Source: Geotalea toluenoxydans JCM 15764 (GTDB lineage: Bacteria; Desulfobacterota; Desulfuromonadia; Geobacterales; Geobacteraceae). From it: a stretch of 64,000 nt of DNA. The stretch is from contig NZ_BBCJ01000018.1 in assembly GCF_001311985.1 (NCBI RefSeq), forward strand, positions 24,974-88,973. The letters are read 5' to 3'. The notes below the pieces were generated by a model, which was not told the DNA's origin, did not search any database, and was given only the letters and a program-made list of their open reading frames with translations. Position 1 is the first letter of the stretch. Every line of letters starts with the position of its first letter. Both the position numbers and the translations under genes were made by a program. Below are positions 21,281 through 32,286 of this stretch, piece by piece.

Positions 21281-22624
21281 CTATCCCGGTGCCTCGGTCT
21301 TCTTCAGTGCTTCCCGCTCCCGTGCAAACTGGGTAAAGGCCCGCCCCTGGGGATACTGTATCATCCACGAAGTGATGTGGGACATTGGAAACCCGCGCCA
21401 GGAGATCTGTGGGATACGTCCCAGGATTCGTGGAATGGTGAAAAGCTCGGCCCGCAGCTTGACGATTGCCTCTTCCCGGTAGTCGATGCTCATCAGTGGG
21501 TCATCGTGGGTAAAGACGGCATGATTGCCGTCAAAGCTGTCCCAGTCGAGGCCGGGAACAAGATAAGGCTTATACAGCTCGTACAGCTGTGTCCCCGGAA
21601 ACGGAGTGGTCATAACGGGATGGGCCGAGACTTTCAGTTCATCGCACAACTTGAGGATGCCTTCGTAATCCTCGCGCCGGTCCTGCCTGCCGCCGATCAT
21701 CATGAAGAGCATGACCTCGATGCCATGATCCCGGATTTTTTTAATGGCATCCCGCCGCTGTCGCCCCTGCTTGGTGACCGCCTTATACTCCTCCAGGCTG
21801 CCGATGTTGTTGGATTCCCAGCCCACCAGCACCGCCGTTAAGCCGGCCTTGCGGGCATTGGTCAAAAGCTCGCCCGCCCGGGGGTGGTCCACCGAAACCA
21901 AGTCGCCTGAGCCGAACCAGGACTTGCCCCGTAGGCTCTTCCCCATCTCCAGGTAGAGCTCGATGGTATAGTCCATGTTGACACCCCAGACGTTGTCGTC
22001 GATCCCCCAGAACAGACGCCGTTTGCTTTGGGCAATCTCGGCAACCACCTCGTCAATCGGGCGGGTTCTCACCCGGCCGCCGAAGAATTCGTGAACCGAG
22101 CAGAAGGTGCAGCGATGGGGACAGCCGCGGGAAGTCTGAAAATAGCCGTAAACGTAGTTGGTCTTCCACAGGTTGGTGATTGGCCTGGGGAGCCCCTTCA
22201 GCTCCGGGAATCCGCCCTGATATACCGGCTTCAATCGCCTCTTCTCAGCATCGTCCAGCAGTGCTCCCCAAATCTTCTCAGCCTCGCCAAGGACAATAGC
22301 ATCGGCATGGCGACCCGCCTCATCGGGCAGTGCCGTCACATGTATGCCGCCAAGGAGCACTTGCCGCCCCATTTGGCGCAGCCGGTCAGCCATGCGATAG
22401 ACCCAGGGAGCCTGGGGGGTAAGCACCGTAAACCCGATCAGGTCGGCATCGGTCTGGTCCGGGTTGAACTGCTCCTTGTTGGCATCTACCAGCTCAACCG
22501 TCACGTCCGGACGGATCTGCAGGGTCAGCCCGGCAAGATATTCCAGCACCGGCGGCGCGATGGGAAGTCCTTTCGATTTCTGCCCTTTTTCACCGAATGG
22601 GGGTGAGACAAGAATCAGCTTCAT
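21281..22624 (-). CDS. B12-binding domain radical SAM protein
   Basis: A 447-aa cobalamin-binding radical SAM protein. The N-terminal B12 domain (LILVSPPFGEKG, LLGGIHVTALP, LGEAEKIW) precedes a radical SAM domain with CX3CX2C in TSRGCPHRCTFCSVHEF at about residue 165. No frameshift is seen. Its ATG overlaps the ResB stop by 4 bp, so it is translated together with the haem-handling protein. It is a distinct paralogue of the 11853-13319 enzyme (different B12-domain motifs and C-terminus). The family includes methylases and tetrapyrrole enzymes; the substrate here is unknown. Co-operonic placement suggests a part in cytochrome or lipid maturation. Confidence 0.85.
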   Translation of the reverse strand: MKLILVSPPFGEKGQKSKGLPIAPPVLEYLAGLTLQIRPDVTVELVDANKEQFNPDQTDADLIGFTVLTPQAPWVYRMADRLRQMGRQVLLGGIHVTALPDEAGRHADAIVLGEAEKIWGALLDDAEKRRLKPVYQGGFPELKGLPRPITNLWKTNYVYGYFQTSRGCPHRCTFCSVHEFFGGRVRTRPIDEVVAEIAQSKRRLFWGIDDNVWGVNMDYTIELYLEMGKSLRGKSWFGSGDLVSVDHPRAGELLTNARKAGLTAVLVGWESNNIGSLEEYKAVTKQGRQRRDAIKKIRDHGIEVMLFMMIGGRQDRREDYEGILKLCDELKVSAHPVMTTPFPGTQLYELYKPYLVPGLDWDSFDGNHAVFTHDDPLMSIDYREEAIVKLRAELFTIPRILGRIPQISWRGFPMSHITSWMIQYPQGRAFTQFAREREALKKTEAPG

Positions 22625-24018
22625 GGCTCGTCTTGTACCTCTATTGTTCCGGGAAGCTGCATTGCCGCCTTCAGTCCGGCGAACTCTTCCCTAAACATGA
22701 CCGGGAAGTATTCGGACCGGCCGGCAAGAAATACCGTCTCTTCCTCTGCCAGGGCTCGAATATCACGGCGATAGAAGCCAAAACGGATGACCAGCGCAAT
22801 GGTCATGAGCACGAAAGCGGCGTAAATTATCATGAGCCCCCTTTCCTGCCCAACGTAAAAATTGATCCAGTAGGTGTAGTCCTGCCATACCAGGCGCTGC
22901 CCATTGCCAAACAAGACGGACTCATGGGGGCGGAGGGTTACGGTCTGCAGCCTCTGCCCATCTTTTTCAAGGGAGAGTGTCATGGCTGGATTGACGATTT
23001 CCCTGGTCTGTTTGGATGAGCTGTCATTCGGCTGCTGTTTCAGCGCCTGGGGCAGGTTTGACGACAGGCCCCTCGTCCGGCTCTGCTCGGCGACGATGTC
23101 GGTATGGAACCGGGCGCGGACGGTATACCCTTGCAGAGAAAAGCCATCTTCATCACCGTTCAGAAGCTTGAGTTTGACGAACACACCGTCGATCTCTTTG
23201 CCGGCAGAATCCTGAACGACAAAAAGAGGGGCGACATCGACAGTCTTGATGAGAAAGGATAACCGGCCATCATAGTAAGGGCGATTGATGCTGATGCTCT
23301 TCCTTCCCTGACGGGTCTCCAGATCAACTTCCAGGTCAACCGGCACCGCCTGATTGTAGTAGGTCGGTTTCACAGCGGTTACGGTGAATTTCGAGGACGG
23401 CACGGCACCGAATTTGGGGCGTGTAAAAATTTGTTTATAATTCCCGTCAAACTGCTCTCCGACAGCCAGATCAACCTCGGCGCGGAATTTGGTATAGATT
23501 GTTAGCACCCCTCCCGCCAGCAGCAGCAGAAAACTCAGGTGGAACAGCAAAGTGGCCAGTGGGGCATAGCGATTACGAATGCCGGCCAACGCCGCGCCGT
23601 CACGTATCACCCGATAGCCATGACTGTCCAGGACCGATGCAATATTATCGAGCGATGCACCTTTCAGCTCAGCGGAACAGCGGTAGCTTTGCACGAACCC
23701 GGCATTATCAGGTAGCCGCATCTCCCTGCAGAGTTTCCAGATCCCAGGCAGCCGGTCGATCATGACCAACAGGAGGTTTCCGAAAAACAGCACCCACAGG
23801 GCCATCATCAGGGGGGAAGAATGGAACTCCGTGAGATTGAAGGTCTCAAGCAAGGCGACCAGAGTGGGATGATCCTGCTGCCATGCCAAGTACGCCTCCC
23901 TGCCGAGAATGGACTTCTGGGGCACTATGATTCCCAACAGGCAGAGCATCGCCAGTGCAATGATCAGTGCGGCAGTGACCTTCAAAGACTTGAGGGCTGC
24001 AAGTAAGTTTTTCAGCAC
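22621..24018 (-). CDS. resB: Cytochrome c biogenesis protein ResB (Ccs1)
   Basis: System II cytochrome c maturation factor, 465 aa. It works with CcsA to move and attach haem to apocytochromes on the outer face of the membrane. Visible features are helices at about 14-34 and 68-88, the LATLLFHLSFLLLLAGG segment at about 152-170, a large extracytoplasmic domain, and a last helix at about 395-415 (MIIYAAFVLMTIALVI). It starts 8 nt after the ccsA stop and overlaps the radical SAM start by 4 bp. It is an intact single frame and the most canonical of three ResB-type proteins in the window. Confidence 0.9.
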   Translation of the reverse strand: MLKNLLAALKSLKVTAALIIALAMLCLLGIIVPQKSILGREAYLAWQQDHPTLVALLETFNLTEFHSSPLMMALWVLFFGNLLLVMIDRLPGIWKLCREMRLPDNAGFVQSYRCSAELKGASLDNIASVLDSHGYRVIRDGAALAGIRNRYAPLATLLFHLSFLLLLAGGVLTIYTKFRAEVDLAVGEQFDGNYKQIFTRPKFGAVPSSKFTVTAVKPTYYNQAVPVDLEVDLETRQGRKSISINRPYYDGRLSFLIKTVDVAPLFVVQDSAGKEIDGVFVKLKLLNGDEDGFSLQGYTVRARFHTDIVAEQSRTRGLSSNLPQALKQQPNDSSSKQTREIVNPAMTLSLEKDGQRLQTVTLRPHESVLFGNGQRLVWQDYTYWINFYVGQERGLMIIYAAFVLMTIALVIRFGFYRRDIRALAEEETVFLAGRSEYFPVMFREEFAGLKAAMQLPGTIEVQDEP

Positions 24019-24026
24019 GCCTGCTC

Positions 24027-24860
24027 CTACTGCCCCTGCATCGCACGGAAGAGGTGCAGGCTTGATGAAACAAAGAAATTAATGCCGAAAAAGGTAATGA
24101 CCATTCCAGCCAATGCCCAAATAACGATCCAGGCCAGTCGGCGGCCTCGCCACCCCATGGTGAGACGCAGGTGAATGGCGAAACCATATATCAGCCATGT
24201 CACCAGTGACCAAGTCTCAACCGGGTCCCATGACCAATAGTTCCCCCACAGATCCTTGGCCCAGATAGCTCCGGACGGGATCATCACGGCATCGGTTATG
24301 AAGCCGAAGACCACATATTTGAACATCAATTCATCGAGCATCGGCAGATCGGGGAATTTTGCGTAAAACTCCTTCCGGGGGTTCTTCTCCTTAAGAAGGT
24401 AGATGATTCCCAGGCCGAAGGCGATGGCAAAGGCGCCAAAAGCCAGCCAGGCAAATAAAACATGGATTCCCAGCCAGAAAGACTTCAAAGAAACCGACAT
24501 GGGAATAAGTTGGGGAGAACGCATGACACCGAAACCGAACAGGAGCAGGGAGAACGGAATAGTGCCGACGCCGATGGCACTGAGGCTGCGGTGTTTCCAC
24601 ATAAAGATGATGGTAAACAGCACCACGAACCAGGAACCTGCCGTTGCAGATTCGTAATCCCCTGCCCAGGGCAGATTCCCGACAGCAACATACCTGGCGA
24701 TGATGGAGGCTGTATGGATCAGAAATACCGCAGCAATGGGGTAGATGATCTTCTGGAGGATGTTTTCTTTCCTGAAGACGAAGGCATAAATGTACAGGCC
24801 ACTGATGATTCCGTAACCACAGAGGGATATCCAGACAAGGATTGACTCAAGAGGTGCCAC
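24027..24860 (-). CDS. ccsA: Cytochrome c biogenesis protein CcsA/ResC
   Basis: Haem-handling integral membrane protein of system II, 277 aa with about eight helices. It carries the tryptophan-rich WWD-type motif WGNYWSWDPVETWSLV at about residue 210 and conserved histidines (HTASIIAR, GIHVLFAW, AIHLRLTM). The start is GTG 24860, with GGAGG 9 nt upstream. It is the first gene of the long operon running down to 11853; a 110-bp gap separates it from the WG-repeat gene upstream. Partner of ResB at 22621-24018. Confidence 0.92.
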   Translation of the reverse strand: MAPLESILVWISLCGYGIISGLYIYAFVFRKENILQKIIYPIAAVFLIHTASIIARYVAVGNLPWAGDYESATAGSWFVVLFTIIFMWKHRSLSAIGVGTIPFSLLLFGFGVMRSPQLIPMSVSLKSFWLGIHVLFAWLAFGAFAIAFGLGIIYLLKEKNPRKEFYAKFPDLPMLDELMFKYVVFGFITDAVMIPSGAIWAKDLWGNYWSWDPVETWSLVTWLIYGFAIHLRLTMGWRGRRLAWIVIWALAGMVITFFGINFFVSSSLHLFRAMQGQ

Positions 24861-24970
24861 AGTGAGAAACCTCCAAATTTCGGCACCGTTGCCGATTTGA
24901 TTAAAATATCATGCCACCCGTTAACAAGTAAACCTGTTAAACCTTCAGCCTTTTAGCATTTCGTCACGAC

Positions 24971-26040
24971 TTACTCAATTTCTGCCGCGAAGGTGACCAC
25001 TTGGTCGATAATTGGCTGGTACCACTCGTAGGTGGGAGGAACGACCAGATTCCCTTTTTTGTCGATGTATCCGCACAGGTCCCCTTGGCGCACAGCCGCC
25101 AACCCGTTGATAAAAATCGTTGCAGCCTCGAAACGGGGAGGATGATCTCTCGTCCTTGGCGATCGATGTAACCGACTTTCCCCCCGATCTTGACCGGCGC
25201 AAGCCCCTCTGAAAAGAGCGATGGTCCGTCCATTGTCAGCGGCACGGCATCCTCGCCCCGCCGGTCAATAAACCGCCAGGCGCCTTCTTGCTCTACTGCG
25301 GCCACGCCCTCCTTGAACCGGAGGCAGTTTTTATATTTTGCCTCTACTATCCAGACGCCATTGGTATCGATGAAGCCCCACTGGCCGTACTTGCCATTGA
25401 TCTTCACGGCAGCCAACCCTTCGCGGAAGGGGGTGGCATCATCAAACATCGGCTGGATCACCATGGTCCCGGAACGATTGATAAAGCCGAATTTTTTTCC
25501 CTTCTTCACTGGCGCCAAACCCTCTGAAAAGAACCTTGCATCTTCGTAAAGCGGCTGAATGATCATCTTGCCCGTTGTATCCATGAACCCGGCCTTGTAA
25601 CCATCTTTGGTGACGGCCACGACTACCGCCAAACCCTCGGTAAAAGCAAAGGTCGAAACAATGCTTGAGGGGATAACCATCTTGCCGACCTTGTTGATAT
25701 ACCCCCACCTGTCACCAACCAGAACTGCCGCCAGCCCTTCGTTAAAGATAGAAGCCGCCTTGAACCGGGGTTCGATGACAATTTTGCCGGATGTGTCGAT
25801 ATAGCCATCCTTGCCACCAATCCTCACTGCCGCCAGCCCTTCGGAGAAAAGTGACGCGTTCTCGAATCGGGCCGGGATCGCCAGTTTTCCACTTTGGTCA
25901 ATATAGCCGAATTTGCCGTTTTGCCTTACCAGAAGGCGCACTGCCTCTCCTTTCTGTAAGGGAGGCTCCGTCTCCTGCCTGCACGCAGCAAGGGCCATAG
26001 TGATGAATAGTGAGAAAAAAACAAGGCATCTGAATGTCAT
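24971..26040 (-). CDS. WG-repeat lipoprotein
   Basis: Predicted lipoprotein of about 356 aa: a signal peptide with lipobox ALAAC (Cys about residue 20), then about seven tandem WG/KWG beta repeats. Each follows the pattern GYIDxxGKxxIxPxFxxAxxFxEGLAAV. One base is missing in the G4 run at 25135-25138. Repaired, the last repeats read PRFEAATIFINGLAAV and GYIDKKGNLVVPP, ending at the stop at 24971. The molecular role of WG-repeat proteins is poorly known. It lies between a ResB-like gene (38 bp upstream) and ccsA, so it is probably part of the cytochrome maturation neighbourhood. Confidence 0.8.
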
Positions 26041-26078
26041 AGGTTGGGTCCTGTAATGTGGGTAGGTGAATGGGATGG

Positions 26079-27272
26079 TTATATGTCAACGGTTGAGTCG
26101 TTGATGGCTTTAAGTACTTTCGCATCCGTAGTGCGCAAAGAGATACCGTCGGGCGTTTCTGTAATCCAGACCCGTCGAGGCCTCCAGCTCAGACGTATCA
26201 ACAATCCCAGCAGGGCAGTCCACGCACCGGCAAACAGGGCACTCTTGTGGCGGCGACGGGTTACATGGATCTCGCTCCATTGCCCCAGTCCTTCGAGCTT
26301 GGCAACATAGCCGGCCGATTCCTTTTTGTTCTCTCCCCAGAGGAATAGTTCGGTATCCACTATACGAGATCCTTTGTAGTCCACTGCCACTTTCATGGCT
26401 TTGTCCTGTGGCCGGAGCCATGCCTCTCCCTTGACCTTCTCGAAATGATCATCATCGATTTCGCCATGGAATGTATATCCCTCTTTCGGTTTGTCCAAGG
26501 GAAGGAGTTTGACGAAATTGGTGAAGACGATGTGGTTCGATGTGGTGGTGACGACCAGCCAGGCATCGAACAAAAAGCGGGCCATGTGGATCTCAAAGGC
26601 GTCGATGCCAAGGGGAGAGCCTGGACTGATGGTCGCCCGCTGCAGTTCCTTTCCGTCCGGGTCGCATATGACGATGTCGGTAGCGCCTTGAGGATACTTG
26701 CCATCAGGAAGGATCTGACGGGTTATCTGAAGCTTGACCGGCAGTTCATCGAACGAGGAGAGTGCGCCCTTGGTGAGAATCCCGTAGGAGGAGGCTTCGA
26801 AGAGCTTGAGCGGCCCGCCGACCCCAAGCAGAATGGTGCCGGAGAATTGGCGAACGTTGTCGTAGGTCCCTACCAGAAGGGTGAATGACAGCCCTGCCAG
26901 CAGGAGTAGCCTTCCCCAATACCCCCGGTCTGGCCGCTCTCCGTAACGCCCGGATTCATCGAGGGTATAGCCTGTTCGTACGAGATGCTCGCGTAGCTGT
27001 TCCCGGCTAAAAGGTACGGTTGCGGCCCGTCCTCGAAACAGCGCTTCTGAACCATATCGTTTCCCGGAACGGAATCGTCTCACATCAATGAACAGGCGTG
27101 CAAGGAGCCAGGCCAGACAGAGCAGGTTGTTGATCAGCAGGATTATCGGGGAGATGGAACTTCCCCCGCTGATGCGCTGGAGAACCACCGCCAGCGGAAT
27201 TATGAGGAATACACCAAAAGCAAGTGGCGAGATAACGACCAGAGAAACCAGTAAACGGATGCGTGTCATCAT
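26079..27272 (-). CDS. ResB-like membrane protein
   Basis: A 397-aa membrane protein with the same architecture as the 13472-14710 product: two N-terminal helices (about 10-32 and 42-60), a conserved mid segment ending in a helix (RLLLLAGLSFTLLVG, about 120-135), a beta-rich extracytoplasmic region and a C-terminal helix (ALFAGAWTALLGLLI, about 340-356). I assign it to the ResB-like group by topology. No ribosome-binding site is obvious before the double ATG at 27272. It is separated from the cytochrome gene by a terminator, so it probably begins a new transcript towards ccsA. Confidence 0.6.
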   Translation of the reverse strand: MMTRIRLLVSLVVISPLAFGVFLIIPLAVVLQRISGGSSISPIILLINNLLCLAWLLARLFIDVRRFRSGKRYGSEALFRGRAATVPFSREQLREHLVRTGYTLDESGRYGERPDRGYWGRLLLLAGLSFTLLVGTYDNVRQFSGTILLGVGGPLKLFEASSYGILTKGALSSFDELPVKLQITRQILPDGKYPQGATDIVICDPDGKELQRATISPGSPLGIDAFEIHMARFLFDAWLVVTTTSNHIVFTNFVKLLPLDKPKEGYTFHGEIDDDHFEKVKGEAWLRPQDKAMKVAVDYKGSRIVDTELFLWGENKKESAGYVAKLEGLGQWSEIHVTRRRHKSALFAGAWTALLGLLIRLSWRPRRVWITETPDGISLRTTDAKVLKAINDSTVDI

Positions 27273-27342
27273 AAATTTAAAAAGTGATTTAGGGTTGTGT
27301 GCATCACCCTTTCGTTTACCTGCATCTCCACTCGTAGTAAAC

Positions 27343-27383
27343 AGGAAAATAAAAGAAAGGAGCCGGTTGCCTGGCCCCTTTCA
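27343..27383 (-). terminator. Intrinsic terminator after the multiheme cytochrome gene
   Basis: On the minus strand GAAAGGGGCC and GGCTCCTTTC form a stem (27355-27382) with an 8-nt loop, followed by TTTTATTTTCC. It ends the cytochrome transcript 20 nt after its stop codon. Confidence 0.8.
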
Positions 27384-27402
27384 TGCAACAATGCGCTAGA
27401 AG

Positions 27403-30400
27403 TCAATAGGTGATTGCTCGTGGCGTTCTGGTGACAGATTTTCCGCCGGAAGGATGCTGATTGCACGTGCTCCAGCTTGAGTTGTTCAGCGTATAGCAGG
27501 TTGCACCGGTTCCCGATGTCCAGCCCCCAGGGATGTATTTGGAGTTTCCCATACCAGGCATGAACCGCCTCGTCTGCTGAGAAGTATTGTTACCGTCCGT
27601 GTAGCTGGCATTGCCACCGTGAATGCCCCCCCATCCGGTTTGGCCGCAGTTGTGGCAGCCCGAGCAAGTCATGCCGGTGATGTGTCCATCGCCATTCGTA
27701 CGGGCAGACAGGCCGGTTGTCCCTGCAGTGTGTGTATAATCGCTCCCGTTACCGCCGGTAATGTGAGCAGCGGTACCGCCCAGGGTTTTGCCACCTAAAT
27801 CGTTGTAGATAGATCCGACATGGCATTTGAAACAGACATAATCGGTCGATGTATGGGTTGTGTCCGTGCCGCTAGCGGTCTGCAGCATATATTCGTTGGT
27901 AGAACCGTGAGCGCCGATGCCGCCTGATGTCGCCCACTTACCGCTGGTGTGGCAGTCACCGCAGTGGATTGTCGAGGTATCGCGAATGGAAACGCTACCT
28001 CCGAGTGGGGTGAAGGTGGATACGAACCGGTTTGGACTTGCCGAGAACAGTGGTGTCGACGATGTATACTTCTGGCCGGACACGGCGTGATGGGAGTAGT
28101 TGGTGGTAGTGAATTGCGTTTTGACATCGATTACCCCAGGGCGTGTGACCTGATCGTAACTGTTTTTCAGGGTGTCGTTGAAGGGGTTGGTCGCCGTTCC
28201 ACCCGTAATGCTTCGAACAGTAGTATTGTTGACCCCGTTGTTGTCATGACAGGCAAAACAGAAATTATCCATATTGGTATGCTCGGAACCGGTCCAGACA
28301 ATAGCGGTGTTGGTGTCCACGTTACGCAGGTCAATCTGGCCGTTTTCATGCAGTGTTCCCTTGACGCCGCTGGTATCCCCCTCCATGTGCACATGGCACA
28401 GTGGCGTACGGTCAAGGTCACACCGGTGACATGGTGTGAGGTTCTGGAAAATTCTGCTGTGATTATGCGAACACCATTATTATCGATATCGGCGTTGCCC
28501 GTGTTATTTTTGAGGCCGGCGTGACAACCGAGGCAGTCCCCGCCGGATGCCTCGACTATACCGTTAATGTGTAGAGCACGATTGGCGCCGGCAGTAAATG
28601 TGCCATCTGCATTGACATGGGAATGGCAGCCGTTACATGCAGACAAGGCTTCTGTGCCGCTGTGGGAACTGCCCGTATAACCGGTAGGGGGACAGCCATG
28701 ACACATGGCACAATCACCCGTATTCGACGGAATACCGGTAAGATAGGCAGTATTGGTCCAGGTCGGGCTGGTATCTACTCCGTTGCTTGAGCCGTTGATC
28801 ATCTTTCCGCCATGGCAGTAGGTGGCGGTGCAGGTTGAAGATGCATAGGTCGGATTAGCTGTGTTCAGTACCGCATCGCCGGAAAAGACAGGCGCTGAAA
28901 CACCATTCATATGGCCTACGGCAGTAATCGTAGCTGGAACGGTATGGCAATCCCCGCAAGCAACGATGCCGGTATATGCCGCTCGTGCCGTGAGATGAGG
29001 AACATGGGCGCCGACCTTGCTATCATTCTCAGCCGTCACCTTTGTCGGCGCAGCACCGGTAGCCGCAGTGGAGTAGAACGGACTGGTTGCGGCCGAGCCG
29101 TGACAGTTCTCACAAGGAACGGTTGCCGAGTACAAGCCACCGCCCCAAACCGGTGCACCCTGGCCGTGGCATTTGCTTGCCGTGCAGTTGCCGAAGCCAT
29201 TGCCGACGGCGCCATTTCCCTGGGAATAAACGGTACCGGTGGCATAGGTGCCACTGAAGGAGAGTTCTATGGTCTTGTTCACATGGGTAGAGGTTGTAAC
29301 TGATGTTTCAGTATAGCTGTTATGACAGGTTGCACAGGTGAAGTTGGCTGTTCCTTGGGCGTGTTTGACGTGATCGCCGGGGGCGGATGTATCGCTATCC
29401 ATATCCAGATGGCACCCACCGCAGCCAAGGGAGGCATCGTTCCACCCTGGTGATGTATAGGCAACAGGTGTAGCAGCACCGGTGTTTGACTGGGCATTGG
29501 AATGGCAGTAGATGTTGGTGCAGGTACCGTAGGTGGCACTAGGGGCTAATTTATTGGTATTACCGCTGATTCCTGCCGGATCGGCTCCGGTAACAGCCGG
29601 GGAATAACTGGAGGTAGAGCCGATGAGACCGGTGGTGGAGGAGCTTAACCGCCACTGGACGCTGCCGTTGACATGGTTGAAGCTGCTTGCACCCGGATGG
29701 CACTTGGTGCAGGAGAATCCATAGTTGCCGGCACTGCTGCTGGCGTGGGTAGTATGCTTTCCGGTTGCAGGAACATTGGCCGCTGAAGCGGCGTGACAGG
29801 CACCGCAGGCCGACTGGCTGCCGTCGGTAACAATCCACGATGGATTTATTGAGCCATTGGCGCCGGTCCACTGGCCGTGGCAATAGACATTGCAGGAGGT
29901 ACGGTAGCTGGTGCTGGTATTGACGACGGTGCCGGTTTTGCTGGAAACAAAGCTGTAGGCAGGAGTGCCGCCAAGGGGCGAACGTCCGCTAAAGGAGCCG
30001 AATGCAACTGGTCCGGCAAAGCCGGGCCAGTTGCTATTGTTGATATCGAAGCCAATCTGGATGGTTTTGCTCACCGCCGGCATGGTATTGCCGCTGTGGC
30101 AAGTGGTGCACTTCATTCCTTCACCTGTCACGTGTGCTGAATGGGAACCTCCGCTGGTCGGGGGGGCGCCCAGGGCCAGTGTCGCCTCGGGGCTGGTTAC
30201 CAGTGTTGCCGTACTGACAGGTGGATTACCGTGGCAGCCGTCGCAACCGGACCCTTTAAAGCCTGCACTGTGTGGATGACAGGAAGCAGCACAATCCTGG
30301 CGGTTATAATGGGGATCGGTGCTCCGGTTGGCAATCTTTGTCGAACTGTACTGGTGATACAGGGTCTTGTGGTGACATACTTCGCAGACGTTGCGGGAAG

Positions 30401-32286
30401 CATTGGCATAGGTGGTCCTGAGATCATCACCAAAAATCCCCTGGGTATTGGCAATTGATGCTGTCATGCGCGAGAAAAGCACAGGCCTGCTGCCAAGGGA
30501 AGTCTCAATCTGTCCGGCAACTATTTTGACGTTGCTGGTGCCCTTGTTGTGACATGTTGCACAAGTAAATCCTGTACCCCAGGAACCGTAACCTTTGGCA
30601 TTTGTAGGGTCAAGATTGGTACTGCTATGCATTAAAGGTGAATTGTTGCTATTAACCGTCGTTATAGCAGTGGCATCGGGTGGGGCAATATGAAGGTCTG
30701 CACTGGCACTGACTGTTGAGGTATTGACAGCCCCATTTGGTGCTGCTGCTCCTGCTGTGACAGTAAAGTAAGCCGTCCCCTGATTTCCGGCTGCAATGGT
30801 GAGAGATGTTGATGAAAGTGCCGTGGCTGAGAAATCTGTGGTGTTGCTGTTGGCAAGACCAAGATTATAGATTACATTGCCACAGCTTGTGCCGATGTCC
30901 CTATTGGTCACGGTGACCGTATAGAGCATGTTGGCACCAGCTGCGACCAGAGACGATGAAGGATTAACAGCCAGTTCCGGTATATTTGTCGTACATGTGC
31001 CACCAGCCTGTGTCGTGGCTGTAGCCGTGGCACCCGCTGAGGAATGGTTTAGCGCATCGTATGCGCAGACCCTGTAGGCATAGTCTGTACTTGCAGAGAG
31101 GCCTGTGCTGTCATTATAGCTGTTTGCCGTTCCCTGATATATGGCCGTTCCAGAGCAGTCAGCAGGAGGCGTTGTCGTAGCATCTGCTCTCACCACTTTG
31201 TATGAGGTGGTGGTATTAAGCCCGGACCCGCTATCGCCGGCTGCTGTCCAGTTAAGGCTTATCTGGCTGCTGCTAGCTGCAGTGGCAATAAGAGAGCCAT
31301 CGATCGGACCAACGTATCCACCGTTTTGCTGAGGGATGCTGAGATGGTGCTCCAGCTGGCACCATTGGTATTAGAAGCCCGCATCTGGATGTTGAGTGCA
31401 GTTCCGTTGGTGGATGACACATTGCTAGCAGTACAGGTATACGGTCCGGTTCCACTTACCGTTCCATTGGTCCAGGCCGTTCCCCCATTAATTGTATACT
31501 GGCAGGAATTTACGGCCTGAGTCGATGTGAAATTCTCGGTGATGGTGAAGGGTGAGTCCACATAGTTGCCTGACAAGGGAGTAACGGCCAGACTGCCGGC
31601 AACCTCAACCGGGACCGCAGGTGTCGAATAGGTGATGGTGAGGGAGATGTTGTCAAGCATTCTGGTCACAGCGGCAGTGGTATCGGCAGTAGTATCGAGT
31701 ACCCCTAAGACACTTAGCTTGATGCTGCTGTTTGATGGCTGCAAGGCAGCCGGGACAGCAATACCGGTGGCACTCCGTGTTGCCCATGAAGTGGTAGCGC
31801 TGAAGGGAGTTCCCGTAACGAGGGTAGTTGGATTGCCATCTGTAGCGTCAGACAGAATATAATCACCAGATTCTGAGGTGGGGTCACCCAACACATTCTC
31901 AGAGCATCTCCAATCATAGGAAGCGTTGACCGACGTGATGATGGATCCGGCAGGGACACCGAGAGACTCCCAGGTGATGCCGGTGAGGTACCAGCCGGCC
32001 GCGGAATTGAGCTTGTTTTTGCCGACAATCCTGGATTGAATCGCGCCACCAGGATTACCACCGGTAGTTACATTCGTGTCGGTGGTGCTGATGCCGGCAT
32101 TCCCGGTCCAGCTTTCGGACGTGGTGGTAAAAACATAGGTTTTGATAACACTACCGGCATGATGCTTGTCGGGCTATACCACCCTTGATAAATAAAGGTG
32201 CTCAGCAGCATGGTAAATCCTGCTATCAAGGCTATCTTAGCTCTAAGGCTAACTCCCCTGATTTTTCGTACAATAGTTTTTCCCAT
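27403..32286 (-). CDS. Large multiheme c-type cytochrome (about 23 haem motifs)
   Basis: Predicted exported electron-transfer protein of about 1630 aa. The N-terminus has a membrane-spanning signal (ALIAGFTMLLSTFI). A beta-sandwich and Ig/FN3-like region follows, then a long haem-rich domain. I count 18 CXXCH motifs (CATCH, CEVCH, CGDCH, CFKCH and others), two CX3CH (CAASCH, CNVYCH) and three CX4CH (CTNIYCH, CTASKCH, CTATYCH). The CX4CH/CXXCH pairing is typical of Geobacter multiheme proteins. Frameshifts at about 32157, about 31317 and about 28388 are bridged; the last restores CAMCH followed by MEGD. The start is ATG 32286, with GAGGT 9 nt upstream. A role in extracellular electron transfer is likely. 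The CcsA/ResB operon downstream would assemble it. Confidence 0.88.
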
